A DNA stretch of 64,000 nucleotides from Saxidomus purpurata. Lineage: Eukaryota; Mollusca; Bivalvia; Venerida; Veneridae. The position numbers and the translations under genes are program-made. The DNA lies in NCBI GenBank assembly GCA_022818135.1, contig JAFMSR010000001.1, positions 31,489,926 through 31,553,925 on the forward strand, given 5' to 3'. Under the pieces are notes generated by a model, which was given only the letters and a program-made list of their open reading frames with translations, had not been told where the DNA came from and searched no databases. Numbering within the stretch: position 1 is the stretch's first letter; each line of letters starts with the position of its first letter. Positions 36,801 to 47,100 of this stretch are shown here, one piece after another.

Positions 36801-37228
36801 GAAACCCTTTAAAAATGTTGAGCATTACTCAACCTGCATTTAAAAGTAATTAATGATTTATTTTTGGCATGTCAGTTGTGCCACTACCTTATTGTTTATT
36901 AGAGTTTACCCGAAGCAAATATTTTACCAGTTGTGAACTTTTAAGGAAATTCTACATTAAATATATATCTGCAAAAAGGAACATGCAACAATTTCATTTT
37001 GCAATCTGCTAGACTATTCGGAAATCAACAATGGAAATGTAATCATAATATTCTGTTACAGTGCCTGCATATGGTGTACAGACAACAACAGTGACAGCAG
37101 GTTATGGACAAGTTGGATACACAAATGCCGCATTCCCACAGCAACTGCAAACATCAAACCTTTCAGCAGAGAATGCCCCGAAATGGCAGGAGCCCCCTCC
37201 CCCGTACAGCACCGCCAATCCGAACTAA
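25542..37228 (+). CDS. Gene A: CYYR1/Shisa-like (STMC6) membrane protein, 161 aa, 4 exons
   Basis: Exons 25542-25590, 34664-34775, 36009-36166 and 37062-37228, all with GT/AG borders and phases 1, 2, 1. Together they encode 161 residues. Residues 1-16 are a signal peptide. The ectodomain (17-65) is rich in Cys, Tyr and Ser with six cysteines at 23, 37, 41, 42, 50 and 51 (C-x13-C-x3-CC-x7-CC). This fits the six-Cys plus transmembrane pattern of Shisa, CYYR1 and WBP1-like proteins. A membrane helix spans about 66-89 and is followed by CCCRK, likely palmitoylated. The cytoplasmic tail ends near PPPPY (151-155), a WW-domain (NEDD4-type ligase) ligand. By family analogy this is a membrane adaptor controlling trafficking or turnover of partner proteins; the partner is unknown. 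It is the upstream member of a tandem array with genes B and C, and its introns are swollen by insertions. Confidence 0.85.
25651..25766. mobile_element. 116-bp MITE with 24-bp perfect inverted ends
   Basis: TAAGTTAGAGTTTATTAAGT and four further bases at the left are exactly inverted at 25743-25766. The middle contains AAGCGAGCGGTAGCGAGCGA. Absent from the aligned intron 1 of gene B, so inserted after the duplication or lost there. Confidence 0.7.
25821..26365. mobile_element. Foldback element built from a ~20-bp repeat
   Basis: Inverted ends of 22 bp (TACGGAAGCCCAATAGTGCC and AC; reversed at 26344-26365) enclose about 15 copies of a unit like AAGTTGAAAATTCAAGATAC. The units run forward up to about 26160 and in the opposite orientation from about 26170, so the whole can fold back on itself. 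The 78-codon frame with repeated KLKIQDT/KLNIQDT is a translation of the repeat, not a gene. Confidence 0.75.
26385..27415 (+). repeat. R3 repeat array in intron 1 of gene A
   Basis: Four to five units of ~170 bp. Each has GAACAATCTTGGTAGAGGTC, ATGCCAAATATCTAAGCTCT and GATTTTTAAAGTTTTTCCTA. The ends read GGGCCAAGATGGCCCTGTAT...GCTCACCTG on the left and CCAGGTGAGCT on the right, which are inverted. Single-unit relatives lie at 11560 and 42470. Confidence 0.65.
27528..27950 (+). mobile_element. 3' UTR-only copy of the reverse-transcriptase element
   Basis: About 400 bp closely match the 3' part of the element at 45957-47229, from AGAGATTCACCTAG through CTGTCCTGTGACTTTGGAAC and a (GT)n tract to GGCATTCCCTGTTTGATATT and a T-rich tail. 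It is strongly 5'-truncated. Gene B intron 1 keeps the uninterrupted target (GTCTTCGTTTGATTAAGTGC, 41180-41205), which defines both ends. Open frames here are (GT)n artefacts. Confidence 0.75.
27951..29078 (+). other. Ancestral intron 1 sequence of gene A
   Basis: Parts align with intron 1 of gene B, for example 27951-27995 with 41193-41237 and 28171-28270 with 41415-41520. No exon was recognised. Confidence 0.5.
29079..31531 (+). mobile_element. MITE-2 cluster in intron 1
   Basis: Several MITE-2 pieces in both orientations: a start at 29079 (GGGACATACCCTA), bodies at 30343-30600, 30600-30920, 31020-31310 and 31320-31531, sharing GCATTCCCAGTCATTAT and GATTTATCAC blocks. Some are partly duplicated in tandem. 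The first is split by the HINE-1 element, and the last is cut at its terminal GGGTATGTCCC by the 2.9-kb TA-flanked element. Confidence 0.65.
29117..30342 (+). mobile_element. Intact HINE-1 element with seven 146-bp repeats
   Basis: 5' end AGCTATCACTAAATGTGATT (hairpin ATCAC/GTGAT), then TAATACCCCC. Seven head-to-tail units follow, starting at 29225, 29371, 29517, 29663, 29809, 29955 and 30101, exactly 146 bp apart and nearly identical. Next is a (CCGA)n tract, CAACCACCGGGTGACTCC and a terminal hairpin at 30311-30342 (TATACCCCCC, TTCG loop, GGGGGTATA). There is no coding frame. It sits inside a MITE-2 copy without an obvious long target duplication, as expected for a Helitron-class element. 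Class is inferred. Confidence 0.75.
32682..32750 (-). mobile_element. tRNA-derived SINE head
   Basis: The minus strand reads GAGCGGTGGTGTAGAGG (box A-like) and GCGGGTTCGAGCCCC (box B) in tRNA-like spacing. The D and T arms are recognisable but a convincing acceptor stem is not, so a SINE relic is preferred. Confidence 0.6.
32771..33441. mobile_element. Nested 671-bp pogo/Tigger-like MITE
   Basis: CAGTAAAATCCGTATATAGC at the left and GCAAAATTTACTG at the right form imperfect inverted ends flanked by TA. The ends carry repeated GGATATAACG/CGATATATGG-type motifs, as in pogo/Tigger termini. It lies inside the 2.9-kb element, so it is younger than that one. Confidence 0.6.
34565..34625 (+). repeat. 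R3 terminus before gene A exon 2
   Basis: CCAGGTGAGCGATATAAGGT and CATCTTGGCCCTCTTGTTTC form the R3 end. A diverged counterpart sits at the same place before exon 2 of gene B (~43345-43380), so this insertion predates the gene duplication. Confidence 0.5.
34664..34775 (+). CDS. Gene A exon 2 (Cys/Tyr-rich ectodomain)
   Basis: Preceded by a pyrimidine-rich TTTCAG acceptor and followed by GTAAGT. It encodes residues 17-53 with all six cysteines. Confidence 0.85.
34944..35334. mobile_element. Foldback with ~80-bp inverted arms in intron 2 of gene A
   Basis: The left arm (CGAAACGTGTG...CGCCTGGTAAC...GAACCAAGTCC) is matched in reverse by 35250-35334 (GGACTTGGTTCCTACG...CCAGGCG...CACGTTTCG). The right arm contains TATAAAAGG at 35292. 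It is absent from the 165-bp intron 2 of gene B. The class is unknown. Confidence 0.5.
35665..35984 (-). mobile_element. MITE-1 copy in intron 2 of gene A
   Basis: Left end TTAAAGCTGCTTGATC is diverged; right end CTGAGAGCGAGCAGCTTTA is typical. It lies just before the acceptor of exon 3 and is missing from gene B, where the two flanks are contiguous. Confidence 0.6.
36009..36166 (+). CDS. Gene A exon 3 (transmembrane segment)
   Basis: The ATTTTCAG acceptor and GTAAGT donor are clear. It encodes the juxtamembrane SSS linker, the membrane helix and CCCRKTRGQTGQVFQPA. Confidence 0.85.
36167..37061 (+). other. Intron 3 of gene A
   Basis: Aligns with the flanks of the insertions in intron 3 of gene B (AAGCTACC...CCAAG...TTCATGGCAATAC, GACCGGAAACC, GGCATGTCAGTTG). 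It is insertion-free and so represents the ancestral state. Confidence 0.55.
37062..37228 (+). CDS. Gene A exon 4 (cytoplasmic tail, PPPPY)
   Basis: GTTACAG acceptor; encodes the tail rich in Gln, Thr and Pro, ending EPPPPYSTANPN and TAA. About 84% identical to gene B exon 4 (46 of 55 residues). Confidence 0.85.
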
Positions 37229-38840
37229 GAAAATGACTGTGGCGTTGTGTTCATGCTAGTCTGTGAATAATGCTTATATTTGAATTCCTGATAAAGTCTC
37301 AGGATTTTTGTAATTAACTGATATTGTGAATAACTTTATTTCTTTATCAAAATATGAAAGCGCAAATCTTTAATTATGTTTGGAGAATACGATGTGCTAC
37401 ATGTAGGGAGTGCCCCTTTGAAGATGTATGTCATGATATTAACAAAAGCTGTTTGCATTTTGGACCTAAATATTTAGTTGGAAAAGTTTGTTATAATGTC
37501 CTTGTATTTTGATGTGTGACTTTACACCCCGGGTATTCGGCTACCTACACGCCTAAACGATATGAGCTACAGATAAGCTGCGTATATGCGTAAGTACGCA
37601 AACAAAATCGGCAAAAAAGCAATTGAAATAGCAACCCTTGCGTACAGAAAGGCAAAGGAAAATAAGTTTACGCATTTGCTTTTAAAATCGCTGCGTATCG
37701 AAAGTAATTGTTTGTAATTGTGCTTATTGGGTCCACCAACCTCGTTCGAGGTATATTCGGTACGTATCGAAAGTAAATAAAAGGAAATCGTTTTTATAGA
37801 CTGTTCCTGTGAGCACTGCCTTTCCACTAAATAGCGAACGTGGAATCGGCAGGGATAATCCTTTTTGTCCGTTTCGTTTTTTAATCAAGTTTTAAACCAG
37901 TCTCAGCAGAGGCTTCGTTTTGTAAACAAGCAAAGCATACATTTGTCCCGATACGTAAATGATTTTCTAAAAAAAGCAATTGCTTTCTGGAAAAAAGCAA
38001 ATGTTCAAAATATAATGGGTTAAAAATAAAAAAATTTGTTACTCATTAGAAAACTAAAAAAAGCAATTGGTGAAAAAGTAATGGGGTAAATACCCAATTA
38101 CACCAAAACCTTATCTGTAGATCTGCGGCATGATCTGATGTTATGGGACACTCACTGACATTTCATGAACCATTAACGTTCATGAACAGCTCATGAAGTA
38201 TTTAAAAACTGGGACTGACAACTCTCACAGCATGTAAATATTATGTATATTACTATATTATATTTCTGTTCTGAATTTTTAAGGGAGCAATTTCAAAATG
38301 TACAACATTTGACTACAATAAAGAAATTGTATCAGGTCTATTTCCCACAAGTTTTCACGACTTTGTTCACACATTTGCTTGTTCAAGTCGGGTTTTATTT
38401 GCCAATGGTTAATTGTCTAGCAACATGACTTTGTGGAGGTATACTTAACTACAATTTGTCAACATGTAAATTAGGAAATTGTGATGAAATCAACTTCTGT
38501 TTTGCATCCTACTTTATTACAATTCACATTTATTAGATTTATATTATTGCAAAACATGTTTTGGTCATGAGCTAGTCATGAACAATTCATTGCCTTTGCA
38601 TTCAGTTCACAGTTCCTCTCTCTCTTGAAAGATTGTTTTGGCATTGTTGTCGGTCTACTTGTCTGTCTGTTTGAAATAGTTTCTGTTCAGCATGTCTTGA
38701 ACCGCTTAAGTTACTTTTTCAAGAACCTTGGTTAGAAAACTGTAGGATTTAATAGTTCATGGACAGAACTGTCCATTACTCGTTCCTAAAGTGCGAATGA
38801 GACATTGAAATAATATGGGAAAATGGTTCATGAACCGTTC
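37229..38840. other. Gene A 3' flank and intergenic DNA
   Basis: No gene. A MITE-2 terminus (TGTAGGGAGTGCCCCTTTGA) lies at about 37403. No AATAAA was seen in the first few hundred bases after the stop. Palindromic GTTCATGAAC-like motifs begin at about 38160. Confidence 0.4.
37708..37762. mobile_element. 55-bp micro-insert with 14-bp target duplication, copy 1
   Basis: CGTATCGAAAGTAA occurs at 37694-37707 and again at 37763-37776, exactly flanking 55 bp. The insert reads TTGTTTGTAATTGTGCTTAT, TGGGTCCACCAACCTC, GTTC, GAGG and ends TATTCGGTA. A CCTC/GAGG stem with a four-base loop lies inside. A second copy with a different flanking duplication is at 59423-59482. Confidence 0.75.
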
Positions 38841-39024
38841 TTAAAAAGTCTTTCAAACATTCATGATCACTTGAAAAACTTTACATGAACTTCGTTTTTT
38901 AGAACTGATCAAAGATTTGTCTCATTTGCAGATCAAGGCATTTCAAGAATATTTCATGAATTGTGGACATGAACAGTTCATGAATTGTTCATAATAATAA
39001 TAATAATAATAATAAAATCTTTAC
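38841..39024 (+). repeat. ~165-bp direct duplication, copy 1, ending in an (ATA)n LINE tail
   Basis: From TTAAAAAGTCTTTCAAAC to CATGAATTGTTCA, followed by (ATA)n and AAAATCTTTA. It is nearly identical to 39180-39354, 339 bp downstream. Confidence 0.75.
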
Positions 39025-39178
39025 TGGTATGTCAGTGCGTCTGTTCTGGTATTGTATATGTATGTGATGATGTAATATATGTAATGTATATATAGTGTTT
39101 TGTATGTTTAATGTTTTGTTCTGTATATGTGTATATTGTGCTCTCCCTGATGTGGAGGAAATAAAGACATCTATCTAT
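39025..39178 (-). mobile_element. 5'-truncated LINE 3' end on the minus strand
   Basis: With the (ATA)nAAAATCTTTA tail before it, this is a minus-strand insertion whose 3' end lies to the left. It is flanked by the two ~165-bp copies. No coding part is left. Confidence 0.45.
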
Positions 39179-39179
39179 C

Positions 39180-39354
39180 TTAAAAATTCTTTCAAACATT
39201 CATGATCACTTGAAAAACTTTACATGAACTTCGTTTTTTAGAACTGATCAAAGATTTGTCTCATTTGCAGATCAAGGCATTTCAAGAATATTTCATGAAT
39301 TGTGGACATGAACAGTTCATGAATTGTTCAAAATAATAATAATAATAATAAAAT
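39180..39354 (+). repeat. ~165-bp direct duplication, copy 2, ending in an (ATA)n tail
   Basis: Repeats 38841-39024 with few changes. The tail here belongs to the second LINE copy on the right. Confidence 0.75.
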
Positions 39355-39505
39355 CTTTATATATAGAAGGTAAAAACATTAAGTAAATGTACTAAACATT
39401 TGACTTATTTACAATGTGGCCTTCTGAAAAGAAACAACATTTATACAATGAACGATTGAATGAATGAATGAATGAATGAATGATTGATTGATTGATTGAT
39501 GATTG

Positions 39506-39562
<57 letters not shown>

Positions 39563-40110
39563 GAATGAATGAATTCTTAGAGAAAAAATAATGCAGCATG
39601 AATTAGTGAATGAATGAACATTTTCTAAAGCAATATTAACTATAGCAGACGTACCCGACAAAAACTTATTAATTGAGAAAAAGCAGTTCAATTGAAACAT
39701 ATCAAAATGTATACAGTCACATTCTTCACTTCAACATACATGACCGTATAACTAAATTACCTGAACATTAGTCATTTTTTGTTAACTTTAAATACAATAA
39801 AACATTCATACAAAAATTCTATATGATTCATTTATGAAAATTGCCTGTTTAGTATAAACTTTCGTAAATTATACTTAAAAGAATTTAATGAATTAATCGG
39901 TCTAATATTCAAAGGAAGAAGATTCCAAATATAGCTACTTTGATATGTAAATGTATCTTTCATATATTTAGTCTTTTTTTTTGGCATTATGGAGTTTTTT
40001 TTTTCTTTAAACCCCTAAACATAATTTCCTAACAAAAAATAGATCTGACTTTTAATCAGGAAACAACCCATTCTTACATTTAAATACCATTAATGCAGTT
40101 CATTTCGCAA
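39355..40110 (-). pseudogene. LINE fragment with degraded reverse-transcriptase C-terminus
   Basis: On the minus strand, about 39829-39960 encodes SYIWNLLPLNIRPINSLNSF and FKYNLRKFIL up to a stop. This is the typical C-terminal motif (WNxLPxxIR...FK) of LINE reverse transcriptases. Further upstream, to ~40107, a VFKCKNGLFPD-like piece is readable but frameshifted. The 3' part (39355-39828) is non-coding and includes a (GATT)n microsatellite, with the tail at 39332-39354. This is a 5'-truncated, inactive copy. Confidence 0.65.
39452..39575 (+). repeat. (GATT)n / (GAAT)n microsatellite
   Basis: A long tetranucleotide run inside the LINE 3' region. The antisense frame of repeated SINQ is an artefact. 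Confidence 0.9.
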
Positions 40111-41060
40111 GGGTAAAACGCCTGTTCTATATACATGTCGAATGTTTGTGGTCATGGATTAAAAAGACATTTATTCACCATTTATTGAAGATTGTTTTTT
40201 ATCGGAGTACGTTAAAAACACTTTTTCCTGTATCTGTAAAATGTCCGTCTCCTTTTTCACGAAACAACATGACAAAAAAGGTGTTTATTATCAGACACGT
40301 TATCGTATAATTTCGAAAATGGGAACATTTATCTTCAAAATTTAAAGCTGCTCGCTCTCAGATTGTATGAAAATAACGTGTTTGGAACATAAAGTCATTT
40401 AAAAAGAACTTTCTTTTATTTACATGTATGAATGTTATGCTCTAAAATATGTTATTTTTCATAGAGTTTGAAGAACTTTATTTTTTTACAAAAATCCGAT
40501 AGCGAGCAGCTTTAAGGCCAATACAGGCTCCTTGAAAATGTGATATGACCATCACACAATGGTAGACAAATCGTAGTTAAAACAACAGATAATGGGCAGC
40601 CTTGATATGGTAATGAACCTTTTGACACCCCTGGTCAAACAAATGTTTAGAACATGGTTTGACCAGGTATATCTAATGGAACTTCCCCTCTAAAACAGGA
40701 CTACTGGTCATTTTACAACTAAAACAGGGCTAGAACCTGGCTTTTGATCATGATTGAGCCATGGTTTCCCCATGATTCTACCATGGTTGTCAATGAGTTT
40801 TTCCGCAGGGTAATAATTGATTAATTGTGGTAAAATGAGGCATTTTTCGCCAAACGTTCTTCTTTAATATTGTATTTATACATTCATCGAACACAATGTC
40901 ATTATCTACGTCTAGAGGATGTAGGGTATGTCCCTTGAATACACCAAGGTAAATTGTAAGTTATGCATCACGAGTAATTAATAGTTGATCCGGAACACTA
41001 GTCTGAATTACGCATATCTACATCCTGATCAAATAAACACGAAAAGGAAGAGATATAAAC
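40111..41060 (+). other. Gene B upstream region
   Basis: Includes a MITE-1 derivative (40342-40515), an inverted CCTGGTCAAA/TTTGACCAGG pair near 40635-40670 and a MITE-2 end (40806-40935). From ~40942 the sequence is shared with the 5' flank of gene A. No TATA box was recognised. Confidence 0.45.
40342..40515. mobile_element. Short internally deleted MITE-1
   Basis: TTTAAAGCTGCTCGCTCTCA at the left and GCGAGCAGCTTTAA at the right, only 174 bp apart. The centre found in full copies is missing, leaving almost only the inverted halves. Confidence 0.65.
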
Positions 41061-41109
41061 ATGGTGGAAAACATTTATTTCGGAATTATGTGGTCCCTTT
41101 TTGTCACGG
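41061..41109 (+). CDS. Gene B exon 1 (signal peptide)
   Basis: Encodes MVENIYFGIMWSLFVT plus one base; donor GTAACT, as in gene A. Confidence 0.8.
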
Positions 41110-44100
41110 GTAACTACATAGCTAAATTTAAATGTGACTTTTGTATAGAGTTTTCTGTTTTATATTTATGCTATGGCAGCAGGTCTCGGTCTTCGTTTGA
41201 TTAAGTGCCATAGTGTATTAGATAACTTTGAATGGGATTGTCATCTATATGAGTTTTCCATTAACTCTCTATTTCTGGAAGCTGCTAGATCGACCTGTCC
41301 ATCATGTACTCGAAATATGATAAGTTTAAAGAAAGCATTTTTGAATCAGTTTATTATTCTTGAGGGAGTATAACGGAAATAGTTCACTGTCATAAAGGTA
41401 GTGCTTATATTGTGTGTGTTAACACGTACACATTCAGATCTTACTACCGTCATTTAATAAATCAAATAATATTTTAAATGTTATCTGACATGTGAACTAA
41501 ATTACACCAATCACACAATACTAGCTTATGTTAAATAAGTACGTATATCTGAGGATCAATGCTGAAAGCTGCTCGCTCTCGGATTTTGTTAAGAAAAAAA
41601 GGTTCTTCGCACTGTCTGAAGTTAAATTCTCCTACTTAACCACTCAGCCATTAAAGCTGCTCGCTCTCAGATTTTAGTTTAAAAAAAATTCTTCAAACTG
41701 TATGAAAATAATATATTTTAAAACATATAGTTGTATAAAAAGGTTCCAGTATAAATACCTGTAAAGTATATCTGTAGATTTAAAATAATACGCTACCAAA
41801 TTGAAATTCCAATATACATATATAGTGTGGCGGTGCCGTAAAACCAGCATTTTAAATCGATTTTTGCGGATTACTTCCTAGATTTTTACTTTTATTGTTG
41901 ATGCTCGCCTTAAGTTTTATATTTTTGTATTAGTATGTCATTTTTGAAAATTTTATTTTTTTCAACGGCAACTGAGAGCGAGCAGCTTTAACCCAATTTT
42001 CATCAAACAGCACAGGATTGGTCCTTCGATGGGTTTCTACAAAAAATTGACTTAGAAATGTATTACACGTAGAACTATAGTTGTTATGGCAACGGAAAGG
42101 AAAAAAAGCTTTATATTTAGTACGTAGCATTGCCAAGTCGACTTTTACAAAGATTGTTCAAATCATGACCCTCTACGAAAATTTACCCAGTCGGCGTGCT
42201 CACTTGATTTAAAGGGAAAAAACTTCTTCAGCAACCTTGAACATCATACTTTGCTGAGCAGTATAAGGTCACTATGGTACTCTTGTTGAAATTATACACC
42301 ACTTAATCATAAAGCTTTGCAAACGCCTATGACATTCCAAAATTATATGTTATTTGGTTTTTTGAAGTTTTGTATGGGTTACATGTCTCCATATATCACG
42401 TAAAAACGAATAACAATTTCATTACCGTTACCTATTCGGCTCATTTTAAATGCATTAAACGGCTGCTGGACTCTTAAGGTTTTTCCTATGTAAAATCAAG
42501 AGACCCGAACGGGCAAAAGACCCATGAGCTGGGTCAGTTTGACCCAGAGGTCATATTTTGAACAAACTTGATAGAGGTCAACTAGATAATGCTACGTGCC
42601 ACATATCTCAGCTCTAGATAATGTGGTTTCAGAAAAGAAGCTTATGTAAAACCAAGTGACCTCCGGGCGGGGTCAATTTTGACCCGGGGGTAATAATTTT
42701 AATATTTCTGGTAGAGGTTTACTAGAAAATGCTACATGCTAAATATATACGCTCCAGGTTATATGGTTTCAGAGAACAAGATTTTTAAAGTTGTTCCTAT
42801 TTTTTTGCCATTGCAACCAGAGTTCTGCATTGAATGGAATTCTTTAAACAATTTTGGTAGAGCTTCATGCAAGGAACATCCCTGCATAGTTTCATCAACA
42901 TTAGCCAAGTGGCTTCAGAGGAGATGTCGGACGATCATCCATTTTAAAAGCTCACCCAGGTGAGCTGAGCTAACAAAAGGAAAACTTTCTTCTTTGAACC
43001 ACAAGGCCTAGAACTTAGTAATTTAATCGCTTGATTCAACGACGGCTTATATAGGAAACACTTTTTTGAAATCTAAGGTGGGGGGGCGGGGGGTTGTCAC
43101 TTGTTTTTGCATAGGCTTTTCTCTGTAACCATGCTGTTATTACCTTGAGCTTGGATAGTTAGCATGTAGCATTTTCTTGCGGACCTGTAATCATATCTCA
43201 GTAGTCAACATAAGGGAACACTTCAAAATGTTCTTGTTTAAAGATATGTTTGCATCTACGAAAACTGTCAAATCATGACCCTTAGTTATGTACTGCCCCT
43301 TCGTGTGGTGTAATTGTTGACCTTGTATTATAGAAATGGTAGCCAGATGAGCGGTATAGGGTCATCATATTCATCTTATGTAATTTGACACTGGTTGATT
43401 TGTTATTTGATATGTCTTTTTAGATGAGATAATCGCAAATGGCAAATATAATATGACTGTCGAGGTTTGTATTCGTTTTAAGATATGCATTTCATCTAAC
43501 AACACAGTTTACACATTTCCACTATTTTCAGCGACAAATGGGGCATCCTGCTCTTATTACAACCATTTGACAGGCGATATAAATTACAAATACTGTCCTA
43601 GTTCCTGCTGTGGAACAAACTACAACAGATACTGCTGCACCTAGTAAGTATTGCTCGCCCATGTTACTAGATTGGATGCAGTTTTAACTTCAAGGCATGA
43701 TTTATTCAAATACTTTAATTGATTGCCACAAATCATCAAAGTTTCAGCTTCCAATACCAAAAGAGGAATATGCTGTAGTCTTAATGAATTCCGTCCTTAT
43801 ATTTTCAGTGTCAGTAACACCTGGACAGTAGTTGCAGTGGTACTGGGGATAATTATTCTGGTTGCAATTATTGTATTAGTGATGGTGATAAAATGCTTTT
43901 GTTGTCGCAAAACAATAGGACATACCGGTAGAGTTCTACGACCAGCAGGTACGTAACTAGAAACGCGACAATTGCACGAAGTCAGGTTTTCAACACGTAC
44001 ATGTAATTACAATGTATCGGAAGTGCCTTCAGTCAGTTTCTGGTGTGCAAACCACATTTAAACAGGTGTTTAGGCAGGGTAACTATATAGTTAATCTGCT

Positions 44101-47100
44101 ATTTAGAAATGCAATCGTAATGCCACATGTGATTATATAGGAGTTAATGGTGAAATCATTTTGCCGTGTTTACAATAAACAATACAAATGCACTTTGTCT
44201 ATTACTTTTGACTGTATGATTTACCAGAGAATAGCCTAATTTATATGCCCATATCAAAAAGTGTAATGGAGGTATACTGGATTCAGCTTGTCTGTCCGTC
44301 TGTAGACGGAATATTGTAGACACTAAATCTTCAAAGCGATACTTCACAGAAGTGACGAGTACAACGCATAATTGTGCAATGCTCTTGTTTCGGGTCACTT
44401 GGTCAAAGGTCAGGGTACCAATGGCCGAGATAGTAAAATCTTGTGGACGCTTACCTTGAAAATTACCTTGATCTTTACATCAGCCCTCCCAAAAATAATC
44501 CAAAGCTTTGTCTGCGTATAAGCTTTCTGCATACTAAGTTCCATGGCAACATCTAATTTAAACCTCGGTTCATTGGCTTTAGCTGCATTTCTATTTAAGT
44601 ACGTAACTTTCTTCTTGGGTATAGGGGCCAAAACGCCTTCTAAAGAAAATGTCCACTTAAGCTACCTATATCCAAGGGCGGACTTGATTTGATAGAAACC
44701 GGGGTACGCCGATCTCACATGATCGGGTTACACCGCTCACGTGACTTAACTTAAGTCGCCATGTGACCGGCTTACCCGGCTCGCTAGTGCACTAGTTCCA
44801 AAGTGACAACCGGCTACAAAGATGGCTGCCTCCGTGCCAAATTTGTTGGTCACTTTGACTACAATCACAAATATAACTGTTGAAGATGATAATGAGAAAA
44901 CTTATCAAAATATACACATTTTGGTACATTCCGTTCTCTCTTCATCCTTATATCGTACCTCAACTTTTCCGCCTTTTTGTATTCTTCCACAGCGGAGTTC
45001 GCCGGAGTACGCCTATCGAAACAAGAAAGAGTTATGGTTCCTGTGCACTGCATTTCCTCTCAATGTACTTGACCATTGTATGAAGTTATACTGAATTCCA
45101 ACCAGTAGTTTTCAAGTTTTTCTCCGGACAGGGAAGTAACAAAGGGCAATAACTCTGTAATTTCTCAAGATAGAGTTATGGTTCTTGTACACTGCACTTC
45201 CTTTCATTCTGCTAGACCATTGTATGAAGTTGTATTGAATTCCAACCAGTAGTTTTCAAGTTATGCTCCGGACAAGGAAAAGTAACAAAGGGCAATAACT
45301 ATGTAATGAGTCGAGATGGAGTTATGGTTCTTGTGCACTGCACTTCCTCTCAATGTGCTTGACCATTGTGTGAAGTTGTATTGAATTCCAAAGGTAGTTT
45401 TCAAGTTATGCTCCGGACAAGGAAAAGTAACAAAGGGCAATAACTATGTAATGAGTCGAGATGGAGTTATGGTTCTTGTGCACTGCACTTCCTCTCAATG
45501 TGCTTGACCATTGTGTGAAGTTGTATTGAATTCCAAAGGTAGTTTTCAAGTTATGCTCCGGACAAGGAAAATGCAACAGACCACCTGACCGACCGACCGC
45601 CCGACCAACCACCGGGTGACTCCCGTATAAAAAAATCCCGGTTTGCGTTTGCCGCCACGTGATACTAGTCTAATCAAGTGACTTGCCCTTTTTCATGTCA
45701 CCAGCCGTTTTCAATCAAGTGCTACCGGCGTAAAGTAGTACCCCGCCGGCGTACACGGCGTAACTAAACAAGTCCGCCCCAAGATTCATGGCAATACTTC
45801 ATTTTCAACTAATGTTATTGACCGGAAACCGCCCGTCTACCGAATAAACAGAAAATCGTTGAAAAGAAACCTGACTAAAATGTTGGGCAAAACTGAACAT
45901 ACGGTAATTGGCTCAAATCTAATTACAATTTGGTATGTCAGTTGCACTTATACCTTGTACATTTGTAAAGAAAGTAAGTCTTCACGCTATCTGGACGATA
46001 TTCTTAATATGGATAACCCGTTTTTTGGTCAATTGGTGGACACTATTTATCCCCGGGAACTCCAGTTAATTAAAACTAACAATTTGGATACTGGTGCTTC
46101 ATTTTTAGATTTACATCTCTCTATTTATAACAATATTATACATTCCAAAATTTATGACAAGAGGGATGATTTTATTTTAGTATTGTAAATTTCCCCATTT
46201 GGATGGGGATGTACCTCATGCTACATCTTATGGGTATACTTTCTCAGTTAATTCGGTTTGCCAGAGCGTGTAGTCATGTTGAGGATTTCAATGAACGTAA
46301 TCAATATATTACAAATAAACTTCTTCAACAGGGCTACCGTTATTACAAATTGCGTAAATATTTTGCTAAATTTTACTATCGTAATTCTGATTTGGTTTTG
46401 AAATTCAATAGTAATCTAAAGACTCTTCTGCGAGAAGGTATTTCAAAACCCGATTTTTATGGGGATGTGGTTTACAAACTTCGTAAGATTTTGGGTCATG
46501 GCAATTTTCCAACTGTATTTGCTAAAATTATAAAACGTTTTATTAAAAGAGGTTACGACCCAACTGTTTTGAGACACACCGTATATTTGGTGTTCAACCC
46601 GTTTACAGTTGGACGCTATGCTTCCCTCTTTGATTGCGTCTGACGGAAGAGGGGGAGGACTCTGTGATGGGCAGTTTTTAAATCCCACTGGGACGAAACT
46701 GTTTTGATTTCTGTCCTCTGGCCTGTTTCGTCAGGCCCTTAAGGGTGTTTCTCTTGGTGCTCTGCTTTCTGCAAAGGCATTGAGTACATACCTTTTTTGG
46801 TTCTCAAGGTTTGCTTTTTATATATTTATACACGAGCTTTTTTGTGTTTTACATACCATGCCTTTTGTTTCCATTGCGTGTGTTAGAGATTCACCTAGCA
46901 GGGATTACTTTTTATTTACACTGTCCTGTGACTTTGGAACATGGTGGGGGTAGAGTGAGGTTGGGTCGCACCATAAACCGGTTTAAGCTCCCCAGTGGTG
47001 TTTTTGCCACTGACCGTTCCAAGGCGGTGCCCCACTGTGTTCCTTTAATTGTTCGTTTTGTCCTCGTGTGTTTGCTTTGTATGCTAGTGTGTGCTGGTAG

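Noticed and set aside
39392..39700. 102-codon minus-strand frame rich in SINQ
   Set aside because: Produced by the (GATT)n microsatellite.
42736..42963. 75-codon frame in intron 1 of gene B
   Set aside because: Entirely within R3 repeat sequence, which recurs non-coding elsewhere.
44822..45094. 90-codon frame starting MAASVPNLLVTLTT
   Set aside because: Lies within the GGCGGACTTG MITE and runs into the HINE-1 fragment; no homologous counterpart in gene A and no domain.
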